DNA of 64,000 nt from positions 62,001 through 126,000 of the forward strand of contig JAJEKV010000105.1 of NCBI GenBank assembly GCA_021234155.1, given 5' to 3'. The notes beneath the pieces were generated by a model that saw only the letters and a list, made by a program, of their open reading frames with translations, was not told the DNA's origin and did not search any database. Both the position numbers and the translations under genes were made by a program. The stretch comes from Isoetes taiwanensis (Eukaryota > Streptophyta > Lycopodiopsida > Isoetales > Isoetaceae). Of this stretch, positions 1-10,803 are shown piece after piece (position 1 is the stretch's first letter; every line of letters starts with the position of its first letter).

Positions 1-1234
1 TGGAATCTCATGTTAATTCTTTTGCAATTCCTAACTTGTCTCCTTCAATCTCTGCTCCACCATGTTCTAGTGCCCAGCACCAACAGATGGTGGTAAAAAC
101 TTAGTGGATCTCGTTTCGCATGATCATAATCCAGTTCTATGCAGCTAGATAATGAACAGAGGTTCAAATACTACCTTAGACTGGTTTTTCAGTATCCGGG
201 GCTTGGAAGAATCCTTCAGGGCCGATCTCATGGGCTGCCAGAATTACAGAGATGAAGAAAACCCTGACCACCAGTGCCGATTTATGCAGATCGGTTCCTA
301 TGGGGCCGGTTTATGCACTTCCGGCAGCATGGTGTCGACCAGTCTGATGCCGCCCAGATCAGCCGATTTTGCCCTATCAGCTTCCGTACTTGGCCTCCCA
401 GGCAAAAAAAGCCAGATATATTACATATCAGGTTTTGGGCAGCAATCTGTGCTGAAGCCCACCTTGAGGTATAAGGCCTTTCTGCACTCTTAAACTATAT
501 ACCTGTAAAACGGATCACATGTTCTGGCCTGTCTTTGCTATTGAAGAGCAATGTCTGCAAGAAGATTCTCTTAGCTCATTCTATTTTCTCATGGCAATTC
601 AGTTCTTTCCATATATATGAGACATGATATTATTATCTTATGTTGCAGGCAGAATGAGAGCCAATCGTAAGTAGCTTTCTCTATGCTAGTAATATGGCTC
701 ACCCCTGCTTTGAACGATCACTTGGCTTTGTCCTTGCAAATCGTTTGTGTGCTCATAGCCGGCCTTCCTGCCGCCCTGCTTCAAGGCTATGGGCCAAGAT
801 TTAGATCGAGAATATCTTTGGTTTATATAAGTACACTGTTGACAGTGAGCAATGCTGGGCTTATATCAGGACAAAGCCAAAAATCGAACCAAGCCAAGAA
901 GCTAAGAAGCAAGCAAGAATCGAAGCAAGCCAAGAATCAAGAAAGCCAAGTAGAGTAGAGTCCAAGTAAAACACCAAAGGTCCAAGGTATTTTTCACAGC
1001 AAAAGTAGCAAAAACAGGTCTGTTATATTTGATGCCTTCCTTATAACTGGTATCCTTTTCCCTTTTTTTTTTTCTTTTGATTTTAATCTTTTCTGATAAC
1101 CTTATGTGCTTTGCAGAGAGCTCCTTTAGAAGGATCCGTGACTCTTTGTTATTTTTGCACTCTGGAGTTTGGAGTCAGTGTGAAAATATCTTTGTTTTGA
1201 TTGTGAATTGTAACTGCAATCTTGAAAAATAAAG
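1..1234. other. unassigned sequence, no supported gene
   Basis: Short open frames exist on the + strand near 152-493 and 683-958, but neither shows a domain, a conserved motif or clear splice signals. The end of the second (about 880-960) is a lysine/glutamine-rich stretch made by imperfect repeats of AAGCAAG-type DNA, which is low complexity rather than protein-like. I see no RNA gene or mobile-element terminus here. Confidence 0.5.
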
Positions 1235-2199
1235 GTGTATATTTTTCCAATGGTATTTAGATCTTCAATTCAAAACCACGTCTTTGTTTTAGAAAAAAAA
1301 ACAAACAAAAATAACACTTGCATATTGTTTTTTTGTTCACAAAAACAACACTTGAAATTGCTTATTTTAAACAACCACATGTTGATTTTATATAAACCTA
1401 TATATCAAAATTCTTCTCCATGAGAAAAATAATACTTGAAAACAACAGTTATTTTTTAAAAACCACATATCAATTTTCTAGGAAAACAACACTTAGAAAC
1501 AACATAGTTAAAAAAAACATATCATTTTTTTAAGAAAACAACAACTAGAAATAACATAATTAAAAAAAACCACATTTTTTTTTAAAAGCTTACAATCATT
1601 TTTTTAATAAAAAAACACTTAGAAACAACAGATTTAAAAAAAAAAAACCACATTCTTCTTAAAAAACACATATCATTTTATCAAGAAAACAACACTTAGA
1701 AACAACACAGTTTACAAAAAACCACATTCTTCCTAGAAAACACATATCACTTTTTTAAGAAAATAACATTTAGAAACAACATAGTTAAAAGAAAAAACAA
1801 AGAAACTACGTGTAGTTTCTAGCAAAATCGGAAAAAATTCTATACGTAGTTTTTTAGTGTTTTTTTTTCATACAAAACAATAGTTAAAAACTACATGTGG
1901 ACCTTTTAGGTTTTATTAAGAACCACATGTCTATTTTAGAAAAAACAACACTTGAAAACCACATCTACTTCTAAAAAACAACATGTAGACACACGTGTAA
2001 TTCCTACGTGTAGATAATTTTGACAAAACTCTACGTGTAGACTTTTAACAAAAAAAACTACATGTATAAAAATTTGGCTAAAAACTACACGTCATTTCTA
2101 GCAAAATCGGACAAAAAACAACACGTAGTTTTTTGATGTTGTTTTTTAGCAAAAACCACACCAAAAAACAACATGTGGACCCAGTATTGGGGTGGTTGT
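1235..2199. repeat. AT-rich degenerate repeat block
   Basis: This block is built from short degenerate units of the type AAAACAACACTTAGAAACAA alternating with runs of A or T and with motifs around ACGTGTAG. It has no coding potential and abuts the GC-richer satellite at about 2200 with an abrupt composition change. It may be decayed tandem repeat or the low-complexity edge of an element. Confidence 0.6.
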
Positions 2200-5100
2200 G
2201 GCTCCCCCGGGGGGCCGTACGCTAAAGACCACACTTCCAGATCTCGGTTCCCCTATCCGACCATTGAATCCTTCGTTCAAGGGCCCTGGCTCGATAAGGG
2301 CCAACAAAATCCAACATCCGTCCAGGAGAACTTATCAAACCGTGGCGTTCTGCCGCTCATGGCCGTAGAAACCAAAGTGTTTTGTCGTTCGGACATTGCG
2401 GAGGCTCGGAATGGCGATTCGACTTCGCCACATCGTCCGGGGAGGCCGAAATTACCCTAGAGACCAAGTTGCCACGGTCGGGTTTGCAAAGAAAGAAACA
2501 CTTACGCCCTACGTTCTAAAGATTCACGCCCACCTCCTAGGCCAATTGACTACGAGTGTGTTGGACATGAGATAGTTTGACGCTTCGAGAAGAGGTGGTC
2601 TTACGGACCGCGAAACTTGGTCCCCGAGGACAATGTCGACATTCCGAGTCCATTGGCGAGCCGAATCACGATTAGGAGAGGGAAGTTGCCCGTCGCCGCG
2701 GTGGCCTTCGGGGAGAGGACTTTTGGGGCAAGCCGCTTCTGTGTGGTTTTAGGGTCCGTGCTCGGCCTCAACACCACCCCTCTACGTCAAGACACGGCGC
2801 CAAGGTCCTAGTCGAATCGACAAGGATAGAGCCTCCCAAAGCGTAAACCCTATGAGTTGCGGGTTCTAGCGGGGGTTTGCGTTTTGGGTGCCAGCGTTTT
2901 GGTCTTTTGCACTTGGGGCTTGGCCGATAAGATGCAGATTGAGAATGCGAAGCAAGGGGAACTGGCGGAATGGAGTTTGGATCTGTACTCCTCCGTTGTG
3001 GCGCTTTAAGTAAAGGGCAGCTTTTGCGGTAGCAAGACATTCATAAATTCGTAATTAATGCATAGTATGGAATTAAATTCTGATTTTTGTCGCCGGGCTT
3101 CCTAAGTCATCGCCAACATCTGAGCCGATTTTCAAAATTTCTGGACAAGATTTAGATCAAAGTGTTTGCATTAGAACGGTCCGGGCGCTGTTGTTGGGCG
3201 GAAGCTGGCTTTGCTGCCCAAGTCAAACAAGGCGAGGACCTTGCAAGGCCACCTCATTAGAGGGGAGAGTCCGGACCCGTGAGGCGAGCCCCAAAAAAAG
3301 TTTCCCAAGGCACCTTTCTGGCGGGCTCCCCGGGGGCCGTGCGCTAAAGACCACACTCCGGGATCACCGGTTCCCCTATCGACCATTGAATCCGCCGTTC
3401 AAGGAATTTTGTCACCGATAAGGTCCAAAAATCCAACATCCGTCCGGTGAGAACTTATCAAACCGCTTGGCCCTGCGGTCGATCGTGTAGAAACCAAAGT
3501 GTTTTGTCGTTCGGACATTGCGGAGGCTCGGAATGGCGATTCGACTTTCGCCACATCGTCCCGGAGGCGAAATTACCCTAGAGACCAAGTTTGCGGTCGG
3601 GTTTTGCAAAAGAAAGAAACACTTACGCCCCACGTTTAAAGTATTGTGACCACCTCCTAGGCCAATTGACTACGAGTGTGTTGGACATGAGATAGTTTGA
3701 CGCCACCCGAGAAGGGGTGGTCTTTTGGCCATGAAAACTTGGTCCCGGGGCAATGTCGGCGTTAGAGTCCATTGGCGAGGCGAATCCGCGATTCGGGAGA
3801 GGGGAAGTTGCCCGTCCGTCGCCGGGGCCGCCGGGAGAGGACTTTTGGGGCAAGCCGCTTCTAGGTGGTTTTTAGGGTCCGTGCTGCGGCGTCAACACCC
3901 CCCACGTCAAGACACGGCGCAAGGTCCTAGTCGAATCGACAAGGATAGGGCCTCCAAACGTAAACCCTATGAGTTGCCGGGTTCTAGCGGGGTTTGCGTT
4001 TTGGATGTCGAAGTTTTGGTCCTTTGCACTTGGGACTTGGCCGATATGATGCGATTGAGAACGAAGCAAAGGGGGAACCGGCGGAATAGAGTTTGGATGT
4101 ACTCCTCCCGTTGTGGCGGTTAGAAGTAAAGGCGGCTTTTGCATTAGCATGACATTCATAAATTCGTAATTAATGCATAGTAATGGAATTAAATTCTGAT
4201 TTTTTGTCGTGAGGCTTCCTAAGTCATCGCCAACATACAGCCCGATTTTCAAAATTCCGGACAAGGTTTAGATCAAAGTGTTTGCATTAGAAGCGGTCAG
4301 GGCAGCTTTGTTGTTCGTGCGGTAGAGTGGCACACTTGCCCAAGTCAAACAAGGCCGGGACCTTGCAAGGCCGTCTCATTAGAGGGGAGAGTCCAAACCC
4401 CAAGAGGCGAGCCCCAAAAAGTTTCAAAGGCAACCTTTCTGGCGCTCCCGGGGGGCGTATGCTAAAGACCACACTCCCGGATCCCCGGTTCCCCTATCCG
4501 ACCCGTTGAATCCTTCGTTCAAGGGCCCGGCTCGATAAGGGCGAACAAAATCCAACATCCGTCCAGGAGAACTTATCAAACCGCGGCGTTCTGGTCGGCC
4601 GTGTAGAAACCAAAGTGTTTTGTCGTTCGGACATTGCGGAGGCTCCGGAATGGCGATTCGACCACCACATCGTCCGGGGAGGCCGAAATTACCCTAGAGA
4701 CCAAGTTGCCCGGTGGGTTTTGCAAAAGAAAGAAACACTTACGCCCTGCACGTTGCGATATTCGATGACCACCTCCTAGGCCAATTGAGTACGAGTGTGT
4801 TGGACATGAGATAGTTTGACGCTTCCTCGAGAAGAGGTGGTCTTAAACCCACGAAACTTGGTCCCCGGGACAATGTCGACATTCGAGTCCATTGGCGAGC
4901 GAATCACGATTAGGAGGGGAAGTTGTCCGTCCGCCGCCGTGGCCCGGGAGAGGACTTTTGGGGCAAGCTGCTTCGGTGGTTTTAGGGTCTGTGCTCTGGC
5001 GTCAACACCACCCCTCTACGTCAAGACACGGTGCAAGGTCCTAGTCGAATCTGACAAGGATAGAGCCTCCGAAACGTAAACCCTATGAGTTGCCAGGTTC

Positions 5101-6826
5101 TAGCAGGGTTTGCGTTTTGGATGCCGAGTTTTGGTCTTTTGCACTTGGGACTTGGCCGATAAGATGCAGTTGAGAACGCGAAGCAAGGGGAACTGACGGA
5201 ATGGAGTTTGGATCTGTACTCCTCCCGTTGTGGCAGTTAGAAGTAAAGGGCAGCTTTTGCAGTAGCAAGACATTCATAAATTCGTAATTAATGCATAGTA
5301 CGGAATTAAATTCTGATTTTTTGTCAGCAGGCTTCCTAAGTCATCGCCAACATACAGGCTTGTTTTCAAAATTTCTGGACAAGATTTAGATCAAAGTGTT
5401 TGCATTAGAACGGTCCGGCAGCTTTGTTGTTGGGCAGCCGAAGCCGGGCACACTTGCCCAAGTCAAACAAGGCCAGGACCTTGCAAGGCCACCTCATTAG
5501 AGGGGAGAGTCCGGACCCGTGAGGAGCCCCAAAAAGTTTCCCGAGGCAGACCTTTCTGGGCTGGCTCCCAGGGGGCCAGACGCTAAAGACCACACTCCGG
5601 GATCTCGGTTCCCCTATCCCGACCGTTGAATCCTTCGCTCAAGGGCCCTGTCTCGATAAGGTCCAAAAATCCAACATCCGCCCCCGTGAGAACTTATCAA
5701 ACCGCTAAGCGCCCTGCGGTCAATCGATGTAGAAACCAAAGTGTTTTGTCGTTCGGACATTGCGGAGAGGCTCCGGGAATGGCGATTCGACTTCGCCACA
5801 TCGTCCGGGAGGCCGAAATTACCCTAGAGACCAAGTTGCACGGGCCAGTTTTGCAAAGAAAGGAACACTTACGCCCTACGCTGTAAAGATTGACGCCCAC
5901 CTCCTAGGCGGTTGACTACGAGTGTATTGGACATGAGATAGTTTGACGCTACCTCGAGAAGGGGTGGTCTTTTGGCCATGAAACTTGGTCCCCGGGGCAA
6001 TGTCGGCGTTCGAGTCCATTGGCGAGCGAATCACGATTTCGAGAGGGAAGTTGCCCGTCCGTCGCGAGGGCGAGGAGAGGACTTTTGGGGCAAAGCCGCC
6101 TTGTGGTTTTTAGGGTCCGTGCTGCGGCGCCAACACCCCCTCTACGTCAAGACGGCTGCAAGGTCCTAGTCGACCGACAAGGATAGAGCCTCAAACGTAA
6201 ACCCTATGAGTTGCCGTGTTCTAGCGGGGTTTGCGTTTTGGATGTCAGTTTGGTCCTTTGCACTTGGGACTTGGCGATATGATGCAGTTGAGAACGCTGA
6301 AGCAAGGGGAACCTGCGGAATAGAGTTTGGATCTGCATACTCCTCCGTTGTGGCAGTTAGAAGTGAAGGGCAGCTTTTGCAGTAGCAAGACATTCATAAA
6401 TTCGTAATTAATGCATAGTACGGAATTAAATTCTGATTTTTTGTCAGCAGGCTTCCTAAGTCATCGCCAACATCCAAGGCCGTTTTCAAAATTTCCGGAC
6501 AAGGTTTAGATCAAAGTGTTTGCATTAGAACGGTCCGGGGCAGCTGTTGTTGAGGCGGCCAGCTGGCACACTTGCCCAAGTCAAACAAGGCCAGGACCTT
6601 GCAAGGCCGTCTCATTAGAGGGGAGAGTCCAAACCCCAAGAGGCGAGCCCCAAAAAGTTTCCCAAGGTAGCCTTTCCTGGCAGCGCTCCCCCGGGGGGCC
6701 GTACGCTAAAGACCACACTTCCGGATCTCGGTTCCCCTATCCGACCATTGAATCCTTCGTTCAAGGGCCCTCGTTCGATAAGGGCCAAAAAAATCCAACA
6801 TCCGTCCGGGAGAACTTATCAAACCG
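2200..6826. repeat. tandem satellite, 1.12-kb monomer, A-B-A-B-A order
   Basis: The marker GCTAAAGACCACACT recurs at 2221, 3343, 4461, 5582 and 6705, giving spacings of 1122, 1118, 1121 and 1123 bp. The array holds four full monomers and a 0.12-kb stub. Monomers differ at linked sites that alternate: GAAGAGGTGG in copies 1 and 3 versus GAAGGGGTGG in 2 and 4; CGATAAGGGC in 1, 3 and 5 versus CGATAAGGTC in 2 and 4; CGGAATGGAG versus CGGAATAGAG; GATAAGATG versus GATATGATG. This is a dimeric higher-order repeat of about 2.24 kb. Open frames inside differ from copy to copy and are broken by 1-3-nt indels, so no protein is supported. Many copy-to-copy differences are indels in C/G runs. I do not recognise the family; it is not 5S or 45S rDNA by any motif I can see. 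Confidence 0.9.
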
Positions 6827-7190
6827 CCACCCCAGGCTCAAACATGACACCCCAGGCTCAAACATTCGTAAGTAGTAGCAATAGAAGATTGGTTAAATCC
6901 GGAATGCGATTTTGACCGCATATATGGCTCGGGAATGTCCAAATTAGCATAAGGACAAACTTTCATGACCATCAGATGAAAAAAAGGCACCAAAAAAATT
7001 AAAAGTGTTAGGCGTCGCTATAACAAAAATGGAGCGGACCGTCGCATCGCGACGTTAAACCGTATATCACGATTTTTTGAAATCGTATATCACGATTTTT
7101 GAAATCGTATATATGATTTGAAATCGATATATCGATTTCAAAATTACGTCACTATATGCGACGTCGTGACGTCGCATGCGACGCCGTGTT
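6827..7190. repeat. satellite right flank with short direct repeats and a GACGTC cluster
   Basis: Just after the satellite, the motif CACCCCAGGCTCAAACAT occurs twice in tandem (about 6829-6865). Positions 7061-7142 hold three to four copies of a 22-24-bp unit beginning CGTATATCACGATTTT and ending in the palindrome CGATATATCG. Positions about 7012-7060 and 7140-7185 carry GC-rich GTCGCATCGCGACG and GACGTCGTGACGTCGCATG motifs resembling the block at 8871-9090. No gene is visible. Confidence 0.6.
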
Positions 7191-7364
7191 TTTCTGATCC
7201 GAAAAGTCTTTTAGGGACCATTCCTAGGCTTCCTTCTATCGACTATTTTGGGCGATCTTGGTATCGACCTTGAGCGACTTGCAAGCACTCTTTTTAAGGT
7301 TAGTAGATCATGGTTTTGGATTGAATGGTTTTGGATTGAATGATTTAGTGTAGATTTCAAATTT

Positions 7365-7690
7365 TTTTTTTCTCTTCTCTTTTTTTTTTCTTCTTCTTGT
7401 TTCTTCATTCTTCTTCTTTTCCTTCTTTCCTCATTTCTTTCTTCGATTCTTCCCTTATTTCACTCTTCCATTCTTCCATTCTTCTATCTTCTTCCATTTC
7501 ATTCTCTTATTTCTTCCATTCTTCTCTTTTTCCCCTAATTTTTTTTCTCCTCTTTCCCCTTCTCTTCTTTCTCCCACCCTTCTCTTCTTCTTTGATTCAT
7601 TTTTTTTTTTCTTTCTTGTTTTACTATTTCTTCATTTTTTTTTTTTTTTTTTTTTTTTCTTCTTGATTTTTTTCCGTTGTTCTTATTCTT
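7365..7690. repeat. pyrimidine-rich (CTT/TTC) low-complexity tract
   Basis: More than 300 bases are almost pure T and C on the + strand, with imperfect TTCTTC and TTTCTTCC units and poly-T runs. Any open frame through it encodes only Phe/Ser/Leu-rich sequence and is not a gene. It may be a decayed microsatellite inside a larger element lying between the two GACGTC-rich blocks. Confidence 0.8.
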
Positions 7691-7820
7691 CTAACTCTTT
7701 GTTGCTTTCTATTTCGATTTGGACCCGTCGGGATCTTGTTACACACGTCCTTCTTTTGGTAAGTTGATCAGCGCTTGCATTTTTATTTTATAATTTTAAG
7801 CGAGGTTAAAAAATTGATGG

Positions 7821-8115
7821 AGTGGTTTGTTCAAGGGCGCAGATCGGCTCCACCTAGAGTGGGAGGACCATGTACCCGGGTTCGAAGTCCACTTCACTAC
7901 GATCATATATTTTTCCTAGGTTAAGGAGTGGCTTGTTCAAGGGCACGGCCACGGCTCCACCTAGAGTGGAGAGGACCCACGTGCACTGGTTCAAGTCTCT
8001 GACCACTTGTTATTTTTAGGTTTAAAATAAAATTGTAGTGGCTTGTTCAAGGGAACGGTGAGGCTCCACTACAGTGGAGGCGACCGTGTGTTTGGGTCCA
8101 AGTCGACTTTTCTTG
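7821..8115 (+). repeat. three tandem tRNA-like units
   Basis: Three related units start at 7821, 7927 and 8037 (spacings 106 and 110 bp). Each opens with AGTGG(T/C)TTGTTCAAGGG, passes through GGCTCCAC...AGAGTGG and ends near a B-box-like GGTTCGAAGTC, GGTTCAAGTCT or GGGTCCAAGTC. The layout resembles internal RNA polymerase III promoter boxes of a tRNA-derived SINE head. Units are separated by related T-rich spacers containing TTTTTAGGTT. None folds into a full tRNA with a matched acceptor stem, so these are tRNA-like repeats and not tRNA genes. Confidence 0.55.
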
Positions 8116-8223
8116 TAATTCTTAGGTAGAGGTGGCCAAATCTAGCCTATAACCCTAAAGCTGTATGATAGCCAACTCTAGCTTTTAATCCAAACTAATC
8201 CGGATTTGGAAGGGCTCATTTCG

Positions 8224-8628
8224 ATGATGGGGAGCTGCTTGAAAAAGAAGGTACATGACCTAGTCATAGTCTTATTTTTATTCTTTTGTCTTGTGTTAAT
8301 CTATCGATTTATAGAAAAGGCAAAGAGTGATTGCAAAATTGAAGTCGAATGCCAAAAATTGGGAGGCGATTGGTCAAAGGTCCCTAAACCACTTAATTGG
8401 TCCATAAGGAAGATATCAAGGTATTTGTTATTTGTTGCCATTCGTTCAATTCGAAATAAGACATTTAACTTGTCATGTTGTATTCCTTGCAATCGGATCA
8501 CTTTTCGAGCGTGCAAAAGGATTCCAAAAAAACATCCGCCTCCTGACCGCCAAGGCAACTTCAAACAAACGAATTCGCGTTTCACTTGGGTTCCGGGCGT
8601 CGAAAAGGCTTTTTATATAGATTCGTAA
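8224..8628 (+). CDS. hypothetical small membrane-type ORF
   Basis: The first ATG at 8224 opens 134 codons. Residues about 12-32 form one hydrophobic segment (VIVLFLFFCLVLIY), followed by a basic region with several cysteines (SCCIPCNR) and a PPPDR stretch. I recognise no family. It lies between tRNA-like repeats and a poly-T/GACGTC block, so it may be part of a mobile element rather than a host gene. A second frame (8432-8620) is also open over part of it, which weakens the case. No convincing splice or promoter signal was seen. Confidence 0.2.
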   Translation: MMGSCLKKKVHDLVIVLFLFFCLVLIYRFIEKAKSDCKIEVECQKLGGDWSKVPKPLNWSIRKISRYLLFVAIRSIRNKTFNLSCCIPCNRITFRACKRIPKKHPPPDRQGNFKQTNSRFTWVPGVEKAFYIDS

Positions 8629-8798
8629 GTGCTATAAACTCTTAGTTCACGTTAACTTTCAATGTCATTGTCTAATATTGGTCGTATTGTTATAGAATTG
8701 GCTATCTGGGTTTTCCCCTAACAGGGAACACGTAAAGATAGCCACTACTCGCCTCTTGCCTCTTGTATATGATATTGTAACTAACTATTAAAATTCTT

Positions 8799-9090
8799 TC
8801 CTTTTTTTTTTAAATTTTTTTTTTTTTTTTTAATTTTTTTTTTTTTTTTTATTTTTTTTTTTTTTTTTTTCAGACACCACACGCCGACGCCGACGCCGTC
8901 CGTCCCATGCGACGTCGAGCGACGTCGAGTCACGTCGGCGGCGCGCGACGTCACGGCGGCGCCGCCGACGTCGCATCGCGGCCGACGTCGCATCGCGGCA
9001 TCAAGAACGGCAACGTCTGCGGCGTCACATCGGCGACGCCGTCAGACGTCGCATAGACGTCGCTCAGACGTCGCTATAGACGTCGCTAAA
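8799..9090. repeat. poly-T tract followed by a GACGTC-rich cluster
   Basis: About 70 bases of nearly pure T (8799-8870) are followed by a strongly GC-rich block with many copies of GACGTCG, GACGTCGCATCGCG and, at its right end, AGACGTCGCT repeats. GACGTC is a palindrome and every copy contains CpG. Related motifs at 7012-7185 suggest the two blocks are subterminal repeats of one element of about 2 kb, although no clear terminal inverted repeat or target-site duplication could be fixed. Confidence 0.55.
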
Positions 9091-9359
9091 TGACCCTTTT
9101 CTTGTTGTGTGCCATGATTCAATCTTTGTGCTCGTAAGACTTCACATCACGTTTCAGGTTGTGAAATCTCTTCAACAAAGCCGAGAATACTGTCCTTACC
9201 CATGCCTCGGCGTGTCCTCCGAAGCCCCCTCGTGCGGGTCCTCTTCACACTTAAAACCTGGCCGCTTGCTTTTGATAGTCTTCATCACCTTCAACAATGT
9301 TTTGCAAATTCGCACCTAGCCTTGTACTTCTCTTGATGGCATCGCTAAGCGGTCGCGGT

Positions 9360-9960
9360 ATTGTTTAGAAATAGCCATCTTTGCCTTCCATCCTTAGAGC
9401 TTCCTCTTCGATCTTCATGAGTCCGCTCTCGGCCTCGCTTTCATCTCCGAAGTTTTCTAGTCCCGATCATGAGGCTCACGGATATTCTGTCAAAAAAAGC
9501 ATTCAAAGGGTTTTTTTCGATTTGTTTCTTCAACGAATCTTTGTAGGAGTCCGCTGCAAATGAAGCCCAATTCACTAAGTAATCCTTCTTGTTTGATAAA
9601 GCTTTGCTTGTATGCTGCCAAGCAAATGCCCTTGCGAACAATCCGAACTTCATTGTTTACCAGTTTCTTCTGGTACACCTTGTGGACAAGCTCTCCCAAC
9701 TCCGACCTAAAAAGCTGGCTCGACCAAACCGATCTTCATTTTGCCATTCTCTAATGGATCTGCTCCAAACTCGCAGACCAATCGGACTCACTCACGCCCC
9801 TCGGGCTTCAACTGCTTTTGGCTTTTCCCATCTCCACATAAGCCACGAAAAGTGGCGAACTCATACTGTTCTAGCCACCTAAGTCGTAAGAAGACAAAAC
9901 AAGTTAAATTCAAAGCTAACCCAAAAAATCGATTATTTACCTTCTTCAGCATGTAATCCA
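9360..9960 (-). pseudogene. decayed ORF of unknown family
   Basis: On the - strand, protein-like sequence continues across several frames. An upper part reads LGELVHKVYQKKLVNNEVR and continues toward KPFECFF; a second frame reads DYLVNWASFAADSYKDSLKK; a third near 9375-9440 gives an acidic tail NFGDESEAESGLMKIEEEAL ending at a stop. At least two frame changes and two in-frame stops separate the pieces, so no intact product is possible. I do not recognise the protein. Its place among repeats suggests a transposon-derived or dead gene. Confidence 0.35.
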
Positions 9961-10750
9961 TGGTTGTACCGAAAAAGCAAGGCGCCCGATTGATTGAAGC
10001 ACTAAGCGCTTGATCGGAATGAGAAAACTAAGCGCTTGGACGGAATGAACAAACCCAAAACTGAGGTCTGCAATTAGGCTACGAAATTTTGTGATCATTG
10101 AGGATCATAGCCAAAGGCAATTACTGGCGCATTCCGAGGCTCGTCCGGAACCCTTCGCGATGATTCGTGGCGGAACTTCATTCCGCCCGTCGCCGATCTT
10201 CAATGAACCGTCACGTCTGCCCGAAGGCAAAAAAAGCGGCCCTTCGGACGAGGTGCCGGGCTTTGGAATTTCGCTTTTTTGTACACCACCAATATAAATT
10301 TACCCCATGGCACCTGTGGAGTTAGAAGAAAGAAAAGCGCCCTCAAAGAGCGCCTCCAGGCCATCAATCGGCCATCGCCAGAGCTCGGAGCAAAAAAACA
10401 GCGGAAAAGAAGTGTCGTGTCATGTCTTAGGCACAAAAATATTACCTTAATTATTTTAGAAATGAAGAAAAAATCCCAGGGCTAGAAAAAATACTTCCTA
10501 TTTTTTAAGAACAGAAATGTTACTGCTTTATATATGGTATGATATGTGTAGATAAGATGGTGTTATTATCGTGGATGGAAAAGCAAACATCATTGGAGCT
10601 GTTAATCGTGGCCCTTGATCCTACATTTCCCAAATCACAATTACACGTTTCTAACTGATATGTACGAAAAGATACATTGAATGCGTCATGCATGGTAACA
10701 GCTGCCACGAAAACTATCTGCATGGATGAGTACGTGGGATTAGCTGATGA
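9961..10750. other. intergenic, upstream of the small heat-shock gene
   Basis: A pair of related segments around 10000-10045 shares ACTAAGCGCTTG...CGGAATGA (two copies about 35 bp apart). The rest shows no domain-bearing ORF. I looked for canonical heat-shock elements (alternating nGAAn and nTTCn at 5-bp steps) and found none that keep the spacing, so heat regulation of the downstream gene is not directly shown. Confidence 0.45.
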
Positions 10751-10752
10751 AC

Positions 10753-10760
10753 TATTTAAG
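10753..10760 (+). promoter_or_regulatory. candidate TATA element of the sHSP gene
   Basis: TATTTAAG lies 44-51 nt before the ATG at 10804. With a usual TATA-to-start distance of about 30 nt this gives a 5' leader of roughly 20 nt. The match to TATAWA is imperfect. A second TATA-like stretch (TTTATATATGG) near 10527 would give a leader of about 250 nt. Confidence 0.35.
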
Positions 10761-10803
10761 CACTGCAGGGGGATGAATTTCTCAAAGCAGTCTCGTCTCG
10801 AAG

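Noticed and set aside
152-493. 113-codon plus-strand frame
   Set aside because: No recognisable domain, no splice or promoter support, and composition typical of random sequence.
2200-6826. Ribosomal RNA intergenic spacer
   Set aside because: No 5S, 18S, 5.8S or 25S sequence is recognisable in or beside the array.
2173-6875. Many 60-130-codon frames on both strands
   Set aside because: They lie in the 1.12-kb satellite; equivalent frames are broken differently in each monomer by small indels.
7397-7666. Plus-strand Phe/Ser-rich frame
   Set aside because: By-product of the pyrimidine-rich tract; no start context or domain.
10600-10803. Heat-shock elements upstream of the sHSP gene
   Set aside because: GAA and TTC triplets occur but not in alternating order at 5-bp steps.
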